A stretch of DNA of 64,000 bases from Saprospiraceae bacterium (GCA_029263015.1 JAJCYI010000163.1:1-64000); one strand, 5' to 3'; positions 37,801 to 46,521 are shown, counted from the stretch's first letter. Numbers and translations are program-made. Notes: generated by a model from the letters alone, not told the origin.

Positions 37801-40710
37801 CTCGCCCGTCGTATTGGTAAATGTGTTCCCCGCTACCGTAGCAGGTAATTGCAAAGTCACGGTAAACGTGCAGGATGCCCCGCCAGCAAGTGTGCCACCG
37901 CTCAGGGTAAGGGTCGAACCACCGGTCAAAGAAGAAGCCCCTCCACAAGGCATTGCTGGTAAAACAGAAGTTACCAAGCCTGACAAAGTAGCATCGAGGT
38001 CATCTATGAAAGTGATATTGTCAATTTGCCTGGCAGGATCAAGATTTGTTATCGTAAATTCCATATCTACCGTGCCACCTGCCAATACTGGGTCATCGGT
38101 GAATTCTTTGGTAATGTCAAGCAGATTTGTTTCAACGATCAGGTTATCAGTGGCAGGAGGGAGACTTACAAAGCTACTACCAATTTGAACGAATGGATTT
38201 GAAGTCGAATTAATATAGGTATCAGAGGCGGCGCCGGGTGGGATCAGCAATTCAATATCAATGGTACAGCTATTCCCCGGGGTTATAGGAGTAGCAGTAC
38301 CGAGACCATTGAAACTAAGAAAGGTCGTTCCACCCATAGTACCACCACAGGTATTTGTGGCGGGAGGTAAGGTAGCGGTCGATCCAGGCAGGAAAGCTAA
38401 ATTATCTTGAAAAAGGAGAAGTGTAGCATCTTCAGCCCCCATTGTATTATCCAAGGTAAAACGCAAGATGACTGTTTCGCCCGGCAAAGCTGGATCTGGG
38501 GCATAGATAAGTTCTTTGGTGAAAAACACGTTTGTGACCACCAGATCGACTGCTGCTGCACCGCCCGTAACGGTTTGCCCACTGGAGGTGGCCGTCACAG
38601 TGCTGGTGTTATTGGTATGGGTGCCGAGTGTGGCCCCTGCCGGGATGTCCACCGTCACGGTGATGGTACACGAACCACCAGGGGTCAATGTCCCGCCCAT
38701 TAAAGAAATGAAGCTTGAGCCAGCGGCGGCGGTGACTGTACCACTACAATCAGTCACCAGATTATTAGGAGTTGCAACTACAGTCCCTGTTAAAAAAGCA
38801 TCCAAATCATCGGAAAAGGCAAGATCCGTTGCGTCAGTAGTTGATAGTGCATCCAGGCTCAACGTAAAGGTCAAATCAACTTGGTCGCCCGGAGCTACCT
38901 GGACAAGGGAAAATTCCTTGCGGATGCTCGGCGCAGTCAATATCTCAACATCATCGGTTGCCGGAGAACCTGTTACAGCTTCCCCATTTACCATTCCTGT
39001 AACTTCAGAGGTGGTATTATTGTAATTACCAGGAGGCGCTCCTACTAGGACATCAAGTGTAATACTAAACGTACAGCTACTACCTATAGGAATACTTCCC
39101 CCAGTGAGGGTTAGCCTTGCCGGGATTGTAGCGTCCCCCGGAGGATTGAAAAGAGGGGAGAAGGTAAATATTGACCCCATGCCACAGTCGTCATTGGCTG
39201 GAAGAACCGATGCTGTTTGGAATATCTGATCAAACATATCCGTGAAACTTATATCAGTCAGTTCATGAGTCAAGCTGGTATTAGTGATCGTAAATTCCAA
39301 TACGGTTGTCCCGCCGGGTGTGGCAGGATCAGTCAGGAAAGTTTTGGTAATAACCGGATGTGGAGACACAACAAGATCGGCCTCAGCGGTGTTGCCCGTT
39401 ACCGTACTTCCATCTACCGTTCCACTCACCATATTGGTCACATTTGGATAAGTGCCAGATGCAGTACCAGCTGGAACATCGCAAGTAACCGTAAAAGTGC
39501 AAGTTCCACCATTGGATGGCACCGTTCCTCCAGTCAATGTCAATACGCCGCCAACAAATGTCAACATAGAACCTGTGCCGCAAGGATCGGTAGGCAGCGC
39601 ACCAGCAGGAGCCAGACCCGTCAAAACCGCATCCAGGTCATCTGTAAAAGTGACATCAGTCGCTTCAAAATCCCGGTCATAGTTGGTTATGTTAAATTCC
39701 AGGTCCACTGTTCCGCCAGGAGCAACAGGGTCATTGGTAAAATTCTTGATGATGTGGATATCTGATCTGGTCACTTCCAAGGTGGCACTTGCTTTTCCAG
39801 CAGTAATTAGTGGATTAGATTGTACCGTCAGCTCAGAAGTTACGTTTTCTAGTTGCCCAGTCCCTGTTGATAAAACGTCTATTGTTACGGTACAACTTCC
39901 GCCACCAAGGATAACTTCAAAACCAGGGAATACAAATCCAACTGCCTGATAGAAGAACTGGGTACTACCAGGTGTCGCGGAAACGGTTTCTCCTGAAGGT
40001 GCCATACATGTTGAGGAAAAATTAGCAGGGCTGGCAATCTCCAGGCCATCCGGCAAATTGTCGGTAAAAGCCAGGAAGGTCACTGCCGCCGCGTTTGCCA
40101 TATTATCAATGGTGAAGGTCAGGGTAGCTGTTTTACCTAAATCTATTGAGGACGGAGAAAAGGTTTTTGTAAATCCAGGCCGGTCTGTTACGACTATTAA
40201 ATCAGCCGTACCAGAAGTTGGAGGATCTCCCATAAAATCGGAGGTCAACGTAACGGATGGGTTTGTATTCGTACCCACATTAGAGCTGGTTACGTTCACC
40301 GTCACGGTACACGAACTTCCTGCCCCTACCCTACCATTGGAAAAGGTAATGGTTGTGCCACTTGCGGGAGCGGTCATCATGGCTTGTCCTGCCGAACAAT
40401 TCGTAGATGTTGCTGGGGCATCGGCAATGGTGATTATGCCAGCAGGCAGCATACTGGGCAGGGTACTGGTAAAGGCCAGGTTCTCAAGTGGGGTTGGATT
40501 TCCCGTATTATCAATGGTAAAAACCAAGGCTGCCGTACTGCCCGGACCGATAGTGCCGGGCGTGAATGCTTGCGAAAAACTAGGCTGTGCCATGCCATTT
40601 ACAGCAAATAGAAAAAGTGCCAGCAAAGGCAGCGCTATTTTTTTATAGATCGTAGAATTTCCCATTTGGATTATCTTTTTGATTTCTTTTTTTGGTGTAG
40701 AACTTTTCAT
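31804..40710 (-). CDS. Giant surface adhesin: DUF11-like repeats, HYR/Ig-like repeats, MopE-type Asp/Cys motif, receptor-L-like domain, T9SS type-A sorting domain
   Basis: DUF11-like repeats (FTKTFSPSSIDLGKTATLTFTIDN..), 85-aa HYR-like repeats (VTCPADVTVECDASTDPMDTGEATATDNCD), DTDCDDDDDDVNPGETEVCNGIDDNCDGNVDE, L-domain-like region, C-terminus VEVYPNPVSSVLNILF..VKRIVIEQ. Confidence 0.95.
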   Translation of the reverse strand: MKSSTPKKEIKKIIQMGNSTIYKKIALPLLALFLFAVNGMAQPSFSQAFTPGTIGPGSTAALVFTIDNTGNPTPLENLAFTSTLPSMLPAGIITIADAPATSTNCSAGQAMMTAPASGTTITFSNGRVGAGSSCTVTVNVTSSNVGTNTNPSVTLTSDFMGDPPTSGTADLIVVTDRPGFTKTFSPSSIDLGKTATLTFTIDNMANAAAVTFLAFTDNLPDGLEIASPANFSSTCMAPSGETVSATPGSTQFFYQAVGFVFPGFEVILGGGSCTVTIDVLSTGTGQLENVTSELTVQSNPLITAGKASATLEVTRSDIHIIKNFTNDPVAPGGTVDLEFNITNYDRDFEATDVTFTDDLDAVLTGLAPAGALPTDPCGTGSMLTFVGGVLTLTGGTVPSNGGTCTFTVTCDVPAGTASGTYPNVTNMVSGTVDGSTVTGNTAEADLVVSPHPVITKTFLTDPATPGGTTVLEFTITNTSLTHELTDISFTDMFDQIFQTASVLPANDDCGMGSIFTFSPLFNPPGDATIPARLTLTGGSIPIGSSCTFSITLDVLVGAPPGNYNNTTSEVTGMVNGEAVTGSPATDDVEILTAPSIRKEFSLVQVAPGDQVDLTFTLSLDALSTTDATDLAFSDDLDAFLTGTVVATPNNLVTDCSGTVTAAAGSSFISLMGGTLTPGGSCTITVTVDIPAGATLGTHTNNTSTVTATSSGQTVTGGAAAVDLVVTNVFFTKELIYAPDPALPGETVILRFTLDNTMGAEDATLLLFQDNLAFLPGSTATLPPATNTCGGTMGGTTFLSFNGLGTATPITPGNSCTIDIELLIPPGAASDTYINSTSNPFVQIGSSFVSLPPATDNLIVETNLLDITKEFTDDPVLAGGTVDMEFTITNLDPARQIDNITFIDDLDATLSGLVTSVLPAMPCGGASSLTGGSTLTLSGGTLAGGASCTFTVTLQLPATVAGNTFTNTTGEVTGELMGVPVEGGTATDDLQVRTLNLSKSFDGPAVAAGEAMLTFTLENLDAVNAIQDIDFMDDLGAMLPGTTVNTPIVADVSACGEGAFVAADGMGMFSFQNGNLEPGASCSFSIKILIPCDASTGTYTNTTSEVSADGVQGEIPAPAATADLMVTSLPAATFTRPPDVTISCEDDTSPANTGDVTDEMHDCCTGLDATFTDVPSLTGCNGTGTIRRTWSLVDCSGLASPNQVQTITVVDNTIPGITCPPDVTVACDDPILGATGCVQPDNGTGTIDLPPLCGYATQPFDPFLIIDGLPPGTEILIETEMVSMSLISSAPGGGLGGEVHIFDAVLEMNMTGTGSLAGFSRMIMVPVSGEMHSGPRTPGDPVQDFDTEMFQLQGAIFGDPDFDQLQITAGLGFGLPSPGHTTLTQLPSGDFNVDSFFDISYQIDFVGAPGSVLDGLSGSTQATAPIQARQELIEPTATDNCDPDPMISMSDVSTQTMDGSCTDAAYVITRTWKATDACNNMSTTCDQTITVEDNAGPSITCPVNPVVIEWPTGFNINPVPPNTPQDPSIPTSTFGESSGVDNCGTVAFSFQDVLVGPTPANCPNLWIVQRTFTNMDPCGNTSSPCVQTFTFSDTTPPGITCPPDPAPIEWPAGFNFSPVGPDTPQDPSIDPSVTGNPTATDNCGTPSVTYQDVLTGPFPNDCATGLWIVTRTWKATDACGLMMTCVQTIPFKDTEAPTFTAPGNTTLEWPDNFNLNPVPPGVPQDPRIDPSCLSVEDQFGPPVPDWFLDLPAGQDVIQSTGEVSINLGGVLDCTLPGQQELMLSGPVLVNRGAAQDLALPTAPCPAVLNGQNDVIPTEIIQMELTGGGFTLRVGAGAGVGPGAPLPPSTGHIVGQVPGDNTKACSYFDVFFELEMPFPPFFLYNQQPLVILDEIDRVPPQAEYVHLFPPGFCVGLFDNPIPGMGNLFASLVEAVHKTVPIPVTDNCDPLPKMAFQDVLTGPFLNDCPTGLWVVERTWTAHDGCGNQSAPQMQLIHFTDTTPPTITCPPGKTISCEESIDPINTGTPTAVDNCDPNPMFDSSDAGGPGAGCTSFSYTITRTWHATDICGNMSTTCDQTITVVDNTIPTVVCPPPITIECDRSPGPINTGYPTTMDNCDPNPVPSFDDDSNQTNTGLCTDQNYMIVRTWKATDVCGNMSTTCDQVITVVDTKAPEITCPTDVTVECDASTDPADTGEATALDNCDDSPTISSTDVSTQTSDGSCNDHSYTITRTWKAEDNCGNMIPCDQIITVVDETNPVVSCPADVTVECDASTDPMDTGEATATDNCDGNPAISSTDVSTQTMDGSCTDYSYTITRTWKAEDVCGNMHTCDQVITVGDLTNPVVTCPADVTVECDASTDPMDTGEATATDNCDGAPAISSTDVSTQTMDGSCTDYSYSITRTWKAEDICGNMHTCDQIITVDDTTPPTVVCQDISVALTATGDLTITPSQVFDATNSTDNCSGVTPVSVSPNLFTCLDEGENTVTLTGEDVCGNTNTCTAKVTIEEFITYTFEVTHETCEGEANGTIDIDGMAGGGQLGYSIDGGTNFQFTGFFGPLTPGTYNVVLKVFNIAAICEVTFTVVVDPATGVIPIWFKDIDDDGYSDGTTEENCTQPTGYKLEGDLVGPETDCDDNDPLERPGQEWYPDTDDDGYGESPLTLVVQCERPTGHKVAAELTAIDTDCDDDDDDVNPGETEVCNGIDDNCDGNVDEGLSGETFTGNVTFATQADLDEWPACYAIIDGTVTIQGAGITNLSSLANIVEVTGSLTIQFTGLTSMSGLDNLAEVGGTLFIYFNSSLTSLNGLQTLGTVGGSFLMYYNFVLTDCCAVKDLVDPVNGGVSGSVTIFFNASGCNSVTDINNSCPSPFTEPVDQALVNPGNCAGCDLPTESSVVEVYPNPVSSVLNILFSGIVEEGTVELMDIMGRKVAVYEITESSKVHQFDMNGIIDGLYLLDIKIEGQQSVVKRIVIEQ
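33455..33964 (-). repeat. Recent in-frame 255-bp (85-aa) tandem duplication within the adhesin gene
   Basis: GTAATGATCTGGTCACAGGTATGCATG (33455) and GTAATCACCTGATCGCAAGTATGCATG (33710), near-identical downstream sequence, 255-bp period. Confidence 0.85.
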
Positions 40711-40801
40711 AAAATCCTATTTATTTCTTTCCCCTTTCGGGAAATGAGCGTTTTTAAAATAGTGAAAACTTCATTTATTGCTCAGTGAGCAATTCTATAT
40801 T

Positions 40802-42688
40802 TTACAGCTTGACTATCTTTCTGACAATCAGCCTGTCTTCCATCCTGATCTGCAAAAAATACAGTCCAGCATTCAATTTTTCGTTCAGGTCCAGTTCAAA
40901 TCGGCTTGTTCCTTTTTCCACCCTTTGTTCCAAAACCACCCTGCCGTCAGCTGTTGTCAATTTCACATCAGCATCCTGCGTCAGGATATTTTGAAAAGAA
41001 ACTTTTAGGTTTGAGTGAAATGGGTTGGGTGCGATTTTTACTGAAAATGTATTTTCGGGTTCGTTCACCGCATTTGGACCAATTTGAAACTCCTCGATCA
41101 TGTGCAAAGAATCAATTGCCAGTGGGCCGATGTGATCCACATGCCCGTTCGGCCAATCAATCCTCACGCTGTCAACCTGCTCGATGTTCCCCAACCCAAA
41201 ATGCACGATGGAAGTATTTTGGGAAGCATAGGTATCACCTCCGCCGTATATCTCCCGGACAAATGTTTTGCCGCCAGCAAACAGCCACACTTTTGAGCCA
41301 TAAGCATCGCGGTTGGATTCTACGCCCTCCAATTTGAACTGGATAAAATGGTTGTCGTTCTCCGTTTCATTGACATAAAACTTGGAGTGGAAATCCAACT
41401 CGTCCAAGGTCACGATAAAAATGTCGAGGTCGCCATCGTGGTCGAAATCCGAATAAACCATGCCCCGATTGTAATCTGTATCGGCCACGCCCGCTGCTTC
41501 TGATACATCAGTAAATGTTTTGTCACCGTTGTTCAAAAAGAGCTTGTCGGGATCTTGCATGGCAGTCGCCCAGGCAGCAATCGCCGACATCCGGCCATTG
41601 GAAACATAGAGATCAAGTAGTCCATCGTTGTCAACATCAAGAAAAGCAGTGCCCCAGCCAGTGGTATTTCCCTCACCAGGAACGGTCGGGTTTTCCACGC
41701 CAGCAAATACGGACACATCGTCGAAAGTGCCATTGTTGTTATCGATCAGGATATTCCTACCAATACTAGTGGTGTAATAATCGAAGTCAAGGTCTTGGTC
41801 GTAATCGCCTGCGGCAATGCCCATCCCAAAAGCCTGAACATCGGCACCGCTTGCTGCACTTATGTCAACAAAAGTTCCCTCGCCGTCTGTGTTTTCGTAC
41901 AGCACATTTGCCTCCAGCCAATAACCAAAATCATTGGCCAGGTAAATATCGAGGTCGCCGTCCATATCAAAATCAGAGGAAACACCCGCGATGGTGCAAC
42001 CATTTATGCCAGTGACGTTGAGTTCCTGTGAAACTTCCGTGAATGTCAGGTCGCCATTGTTCCGATAAAGATAATTGGGAAAACAGTCGTGAGCGTAGCC
42101 ATTGAGCACGCCAGAGGAGTCTTGCGTAAAAGCCACATTTTCGATGTGGTTCATCACAAAAATATCCAAAAAGCCGTCCTTATTATAATCCAGGAACATC
42201 GCCGCTTCCGAGAAGGAGGTTTCCGTTAATCCAGCTTGAAGGCCAAATTCGGTGAAAGTGCCATCGCCATCGTTGAGGAAAAGCAGGTTGCGGCCCAGTG
42301 GAATCGTCGGCCCGTTGAACATTTCCCAAGTTGAAATGAAAACGTCCCGGTCACCGTCGTTGTCAATATCGCCCGTGGTCACCGCCATGGTATTGAACTG
42401 CACCGTGGCAAACAAGCCGATGTCATTGTTGATCCTGGAGAAAGTGCCGTCGCCATTGTTTTCGTACAAAAAATCTTTCGATTGACCCCTCACCAAATAC
42501 AAATCCTCATCGCCATCATTGTCATAATCGAAAAAGGCTGCTCCGCCGCCAGTCAAGTCCCGTGCCTTGTAAACATGGTCTATCCCCATGGCAATGCTCT
42601 GCTCAGAAAAGATCTGGGCTGTCGCAATGTCACACATTAAAAAGACACAAGCGACGCTGATGACTGATTTGTATAAAAATGGCTGCAC
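40802..42688 (-). CDS. FG-GAP/VCBS plus ASPIC/UnbV (CRTAC1-like) surface protein with T9SS sorting domain
   Basis: Repeated D-x-D-x-D-G-D-x-D motifs; VRIDWPNGHVDHIGPL (ASPIC); C-terminal VKIAPNPFHSNLKVSF..RLIVRKIVKL. Confidence 0.9.
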   Translation of the reverse strand: MQPFLYKSVISVACVFLMCDIATAQIFSEQSIAMGIDHVYKARDLTGGGAAFFDYDNDGDEDLYLVRGQSKDFLYENNGDGTFSRINNDIGLFATVQFNTMAVTTGDIDNDGDRDVFISTWEMFNGPTIPLGRNLLFLNDGDGTFTEFGLQAGLTETSFSEAAMFLDYNKDGFLDIFVMNHIENVAFTQDSSGVLNGYAHDCFPNYLYRNNGDLTFTEVSQELNVTGINGCTIAGVSSDFDMDGDLDIYLANDFGYWLEANVLYENTDGEGTFVDISAASGADVQAFGMGIAAGDYDQDLDFDYYTTSIGRNILIDNNNGTFDDVSVFAGVENPTVPGEGNTTGWGTAFLDVDNDGLLDLYVSNGRMSAIAAWATAMQDPDKLFLNNGDKTFTDVSEAAGVADTDYNRGMVYSDFDHDGDLDIFIVTLDELDFHSKFYVNETENDNHFIQFKLEGVESNRDAYGSKVWLFAGGKTFVREIYGGGDTYASQNTSIVHFGLGNIEQVDSVRIDWPNGHVDHIGPLAIDSLHMIEEFQIGPNAVNEPENTFSVKIAPNPFHSNLKVSFQNILTQDADVKLTTADGRVVLEQRVEKGTSRFELDLNEKLNAGLYFLQIRMEDRLIVRKIVKL

Positions 42689-42717
42689 AATATGGATGTT
42701 GACCGAGTTCAGAAATC

Positions 42718-42773
42718 AGGAGTCAGGGGTCAGAGCCGCCAATTTCTTTCGTGGCTTCTGACCCCTGACTCCT
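42718..42773. terminator. Intergenic 17-bp perfect hairpin
   Basis: AGGAGTCAGGGGTCAGA (42718-42734) / TCTGACCCCTGACTCCT (42757-42773). Confidence 0.5.
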
Positions 42774-42789
42774 CGCTCCTGATCCCTCC

Positions 42790-43458
42790 CTACTGCTGGA
42801 TCATCACTTTGGAATCAATGATTTTCCCGTCAATAGAAAGTGTGTAAACAAAGGTTCCTTTAGCGTATGTCTTGCTGTCCAACCTCAGTTCGCCGAGGCC
42901 CCTTTGGTCCAGGTCAAAAGATTTCAGCAGTACTCCGTCAATGTTCCTTACTTCCAATGCCGCATCCGTTGCCGAATCGGAAATGAAAAACTGGACTGTG
43001 GTCGCATCCGTATATGGATTGGGTGAGTTTTGCAGTAAATAGGAATTGGCGATGTTCAAGTTCGCCGCCGCTTCGCTGCAGCAATTCGCCATTTCCATTT
43101 TCATGGTCTGGTTTTCATTTGCCAACTGCTCATTGTACAAGCGCAATTGACTCAGTTCCGCCTCCATGTTGTCCAGCCTTTCCAAAAGGAGTACCGCTGG
43201 GCTTGTCTCATCGCCGATGATTACATCAGTTTCTGCGCCGCCGCCCAGAAAGTAGGTGCCCGGAATGTCCGCGTCGTCAATTTCCGTCAGGTCATCCCCG
43301 CCGCTTTTCAATACAGGTGGATCTACGACGCTTGGTTTTTCAGGAGCCGTGCCCAGCACACGCCCGTTTTTGTCAGACTGGGTTTGGCTTTGCGCCACAA
43401 CCAATTGCAATACAAACAGTTGCAAAAAAAGAAGGATAGTATATTTTATATTTTTCAT
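42790..43458 (-). CDS. Small secreted protein with T9SS type-A sorting domain
   Basis: Signal peptide; LLQNSPNPYTDATTVQFFISDSA..YTLSIDGKIIDSKVMIQQ. Confidence 0.85.
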   Translation of the reverse strand: MKNIKYTILLFLQLFVLQLVVAQSQTQSDKNGRVLGTAPEKPSVVDPPVLKSGGDDLTEIDDADIPGTYFLGGGAETDVIIGDETSPAVLLLERLDNMEAELSQLRLYNEQLANENQTMKMEMANCCSEAAANLNIANSYLLQNSPNPYTDATTVQFFISDSATDAALEVRNIDGVLLKSFDLDQRGLGELRLDSKTYAKGTFVYTLSIDGKIIDSKVMIQQ

Positions 43459-43506
43459 TTTATTCTTTTTTAAATATTGAAGGATTTGGTTTCAAAACGA
43501 ACCCGA

Positions 43507-45651
43507 TTATTCGTCCCCTACTTGGGTGTTGGCTTTTGCACCAGTCTCAGTTTGCTTCATCACCATCTGCGTCAACGCTGCTACCTGCGCTTTCAACTCT
43601 TGCAGGGAAGCGAGTTCGCTTTGCAGGGAGTTGATTTGGTTTTGTTGGGCGTTGATGATGGCTTGTTGTTCTTTTATAGCTTCTGCCAATACAGGTGTCA
43701 GGCGTGAATAATCAACTGATTTGTAGCCTTCTTTGTCTGTCTGAACTACTATTGGCAGTACTTCCTCGATTTCCTGAGCGATGAAACCAAGCTGTTGTCC
43801 TTCATTGAAATGCTTATTTGGGAACTCATCAATTCTCCAGTCGTAATTGACGCCTTGGAGGTTGAGCACTTTTTCCAAGCTGTTTTGTAGTGGGGAGATG
43901 TTTTTCTTGAAGCGTTTGTCGGAGGAGCAGGTGATGCTGGTGGTGACGGTGGCTGATGTAGTACCAATAGAGCCACATACTTCGAGTTTGTGGGAGGGAG
44001 CTGTGGTGCCAATGCCGACGTTACCACTTGTTAGTATCCTCATCACCTCATTTGTTGGGGTACCACTTGTCCCAACTGAACTTTGGGTATAAAACCTCAT
44101 ACCAGCAATCGCGGCAAAGAGGAAATCATTGGTGGTAGTGGTCTCTAAACCTATGGTCCCCATAGTGACCCCTCCTCCTTCTTTAAAGGAAAGGTGCGAG
44201 TTATTGGCAGCACCTAAACCAGCTTGGATGGATACCCGTCTGTCCGGGTTGTTTGATCCTAATCCAAAATTCCCAGTGGCAGTAATTCTCCCCCTTTCCA
44301 TTCCTGCTGCTGTAAACCCTAAAATATCTGTACCGATCCTATAAATCCCGAGATCAGGGTCACTGGCAAATGAAATAGATGGTGTGGCTGCCGATCCATC
44401 AGATGCAGATACATCTCCCCCTCCTGCGCTTATAGGTTGCTCTATCACATTCCCATCCACATCCACCGCCAATAACTTCGTAGCCGTACCAGTCTCATTG
44501 CCATCTCCATAACGAATAAACTGGAGACCTCCATCCGCCTTAATATCCAAACTGCTCTGAGGAGCACCTGGCCGAATCCTAAACGGCAGCTTCGACCCAT
44601 TCGTCGCATCCCTGATAAAAAAGTTGGTTTCATTAGAAGCAACATCCCAAGTCTGAGGACCAAATCCAGATGAACCATCCTGCTCCAGACGCAATGTTGG
44701 TGTATCACCATCTTTCACGTGCATTTCAACTACAGGAGTTGAAGTGCCAAGCCCTATCCGCCCTGCATCGTCCACATATAAAGAGTGGGACGGCGCACCT
44801 GCCTCAATGGTGAAAGGCGTCCTGCCGCCGTCAATGTCATCAATGCTGAATTTATTGGCACCGCCATTGGATGAATCGTTGGCCGTAATTTGCCAATCAC
44901 GGGTGGGGAAGCTGGCCGAGGTACTGGTATCCTGGAATTTTATCCTTAGGTTGTTTTCCTTGAGCCTAAGTGTATCAAAACCAAAGCTCTCTCCATTCAC
45001 GCAATCAAATCCGGCACAAATACTGCCTTGCACGATCAGGTCATCAAGGATTACCTGGTCAACTACAGTATTGGTATGATCCATTGCCCGGTTGGGCTTA
45101 TAGGTCATCTGTTGCATGTTGACAGAAGCATAAAGCGTCGGGTGGTCTTGTTCCCATGCACTGGAATAGGAGGGCATATTCAGTCTGCCTTCCGTCAGAT
45201 CTGGCGAAACAAACTTGCCATTTTTTATGCTGAAATTAATGGAATACCCATCCACCACATCGGGCAGGTCGTTGTCGCGCCGGAACTTGGCCATCGCTTC
45301 AACATCGTTGATCGCCCGTAATTGGGTAAGTAATTTTCTTTGTTCTTCTGTTAAAGTTATGATGGGCGTAATTTGTAACGTGTAAACCCCATCCTCGAAT
45401 TTCTCGCCCTTCGTATTCAAGTTGCTCAACGACAAAGTGTTTTTGTAATCCACCCTTTGTTTCAAGTAATAATTCTCAGGGCCTGCAATTTCTACGAAGT
45501 AGGAGTTGGGCGTTTCATCCGAAAATTGAACTTTTGCCTCTTCGGAAGTTATATCGACATCTTTTACGATGGATTGGCCAATGGCAGTTTCACTGATTAG
45601 CAATAAACAGAAAAACGCCATGCTTAACATGAAGATGTTCCTAATTTTCAT
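43507..45651 (-). CDS. Surface protein with C-terminal S74-type intramolecular chaperone domain
   Basis: CSSDKRFKKNISPLQNSLEKVLNLQGVNYDWR..QQLGFIAQEIEEVLPIVV..VDYSRLTPVLAEAIKEQQ followed by a coiled coil. Confidence 0.9.
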   Translation of the reverse strand: MKIRNIFMLSMAFFCLLLISETAIGQSIVKDVDITSEEAKVQFSDETPNSYFVEIAGPENYYLKQRVDYKNTLSLSNLNTKGEKFEDGVYTLQITPIITLTEEQRKLLTQLRAINDVEAMAKFRRDNDLPDVVDGYSINFSIKNGKFVSPDLTEGRLNMPSYSSAWEQDHPTLYASVNMQQMTYKPNRAMDHTNTVVDQVILDDLIVQGSICAGFDCVNGESFGFDTLRLKENNLRIKFQDTSTSASFPTRDWQITANDSSNGGANKFSIDDIDGGRTPFTIEAGAPSHSLYVDDAGRIGLGTSTPVVEMHVKDGDTPTLRLEQDGSSGFGPQTWDVASNETNFFIRDATNGSKLPFRIRPGAPQSSLDIKADGGLQFIRYGDGNETGTATKLLAVDVDGNVIEQPISAGGGDVSASDGSAATPSISFASDPDLGIYRIGTDILGFTAAGMERGRITATGNFGLGSNNPDRRVSIQAGLGAANNSHLSFKEGGGVTMGTIGLETTTTNDFLFAAIAGMRFYTQSSVGTSGTPTNEVMRILTSGNVGIGTTAPSHKLEVCGSIGTTSATVTTSITCSSDKRFKKNISPLQNSLEKVLNLQGVNYDWRIDEFPNKHFNEGQQLGFIAQEIEEVLPIVVQTDKEGYKSVDYSRLTPVLAEAIKEQQAIINAQQNQINSLQSELASLQELKAQVAALTQMVMKQTETGAKANTQVGDE

Positions 45652-45976
45652 CTTGTTAAATATTTAATGATTAGTTAATATGATTTATAATTGACCTTCG
45701 TCAATTTCGAATCTGGATAATTCAAATAGGAATAAAGCCACAGGAAATGAAAGATCATATTTCAACTTCAAAGCCTATGCATAAATCGGTTGGGATAGAT
45801 TTTTGTCCTTTGGTAAAGTGTAAGTCGAAAGGTGTAAGGTGTAAGTCCAGATAGAAGTTCTGGTATAAACTATGTTTAGCCGCCGCTAAGGTATTACTAA
45901 ATTTAGGAGTGACAAAATTTATTCCTAAAAACCTAATTCTCAGATACAACGCTCCCAAATATGCCAATTGATGTTT

Positions 45977-46377
45977 CTATTTTGAAAATATGATCATCGT
46001 ATTGACATCGTTGTTTGGGATCAGATACTTTTCCTTATTGGTTTTCGCATCTATCAACGAAACCACATCCCTAGCTTCCTTTCTTGCCCAAAAATCAGAA
46101 ATAGTGGGGGCACTCGCAAAACCTCCTTTGCTATCCCCAATAACAAGCAAACAGGGGAGGTCTCCAATGACCCAGTCTGCACTTCAAAACCACCGTCGTT
46201 GCCCACCAATAAAATATCCATGTTTCTTCCATCGCTGTTAAAATCCTTGGCTAGGATGCCGTGAGTATGGGAAACTTGAGCAGCACTATGCAAATCATGT
46301 GCGATGAATTTCCCATGGTCATTTTCAAACCAGGTTGTAGCTAAAATATTGGTAGGCAAATACTGCGCTTCCTCCAA
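45977..46377 (-). pseudogene. Degraded C-terminal remnant of an UnbV/ASPIC FG-GAP protein
   Basis: Frame 1: FENDHGKFIAHDLHSAAQVSHTHGILAKDFNSDGRNMDILLVGNDGGFEVQTG; frame 2: CLLVIGDSKGGFASAPTISDFWARKEARDVVSLIDAKTNKEKYLIPNNDVNTMIIFSK*. Confidence 0.7.
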
Positions 46378-46425
46378 TTCACTTTGTCATCCACTGGGTA
46401 TATGGTATAGCATTCTGAAAGCTTG

Positions 46426-46521
46426 GAGGTGATGCCTTTGCGTATGGAAGGAGGGCAGGAAGGCGTTGCCTCAAAGGTTGCTCCGAGGCAACCCGCTACA
46501 TCAATACAAAGGCATCACCTC
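46426..46521. repeat. Nested hairpin locus
   Basis: GAGGTGATGCCTTTG (46426-46440) / CAAAGGCATCACCTC (46507-46521) enclosing GTTGCCTC / GAGGCAAC. Confidence 0.75.

Noticed and set aside
33188-40648. Many plus-strand ORFs of 60-190 aa antisense to the giant adhesin (e.g. 37637-38188, 40058-40648)
   Set aside because: They mirror the repeat structure and skewed codon composition of the minus-strand 2968-aa gene; no recognisable families.
43507-45651. S74 tail-fibre-like protein as evidence of a prophage
   Set aside because: No capsid, terminase, portal or integrase genes nearby; S74 domains occur in Bacteroidota surface proteins.
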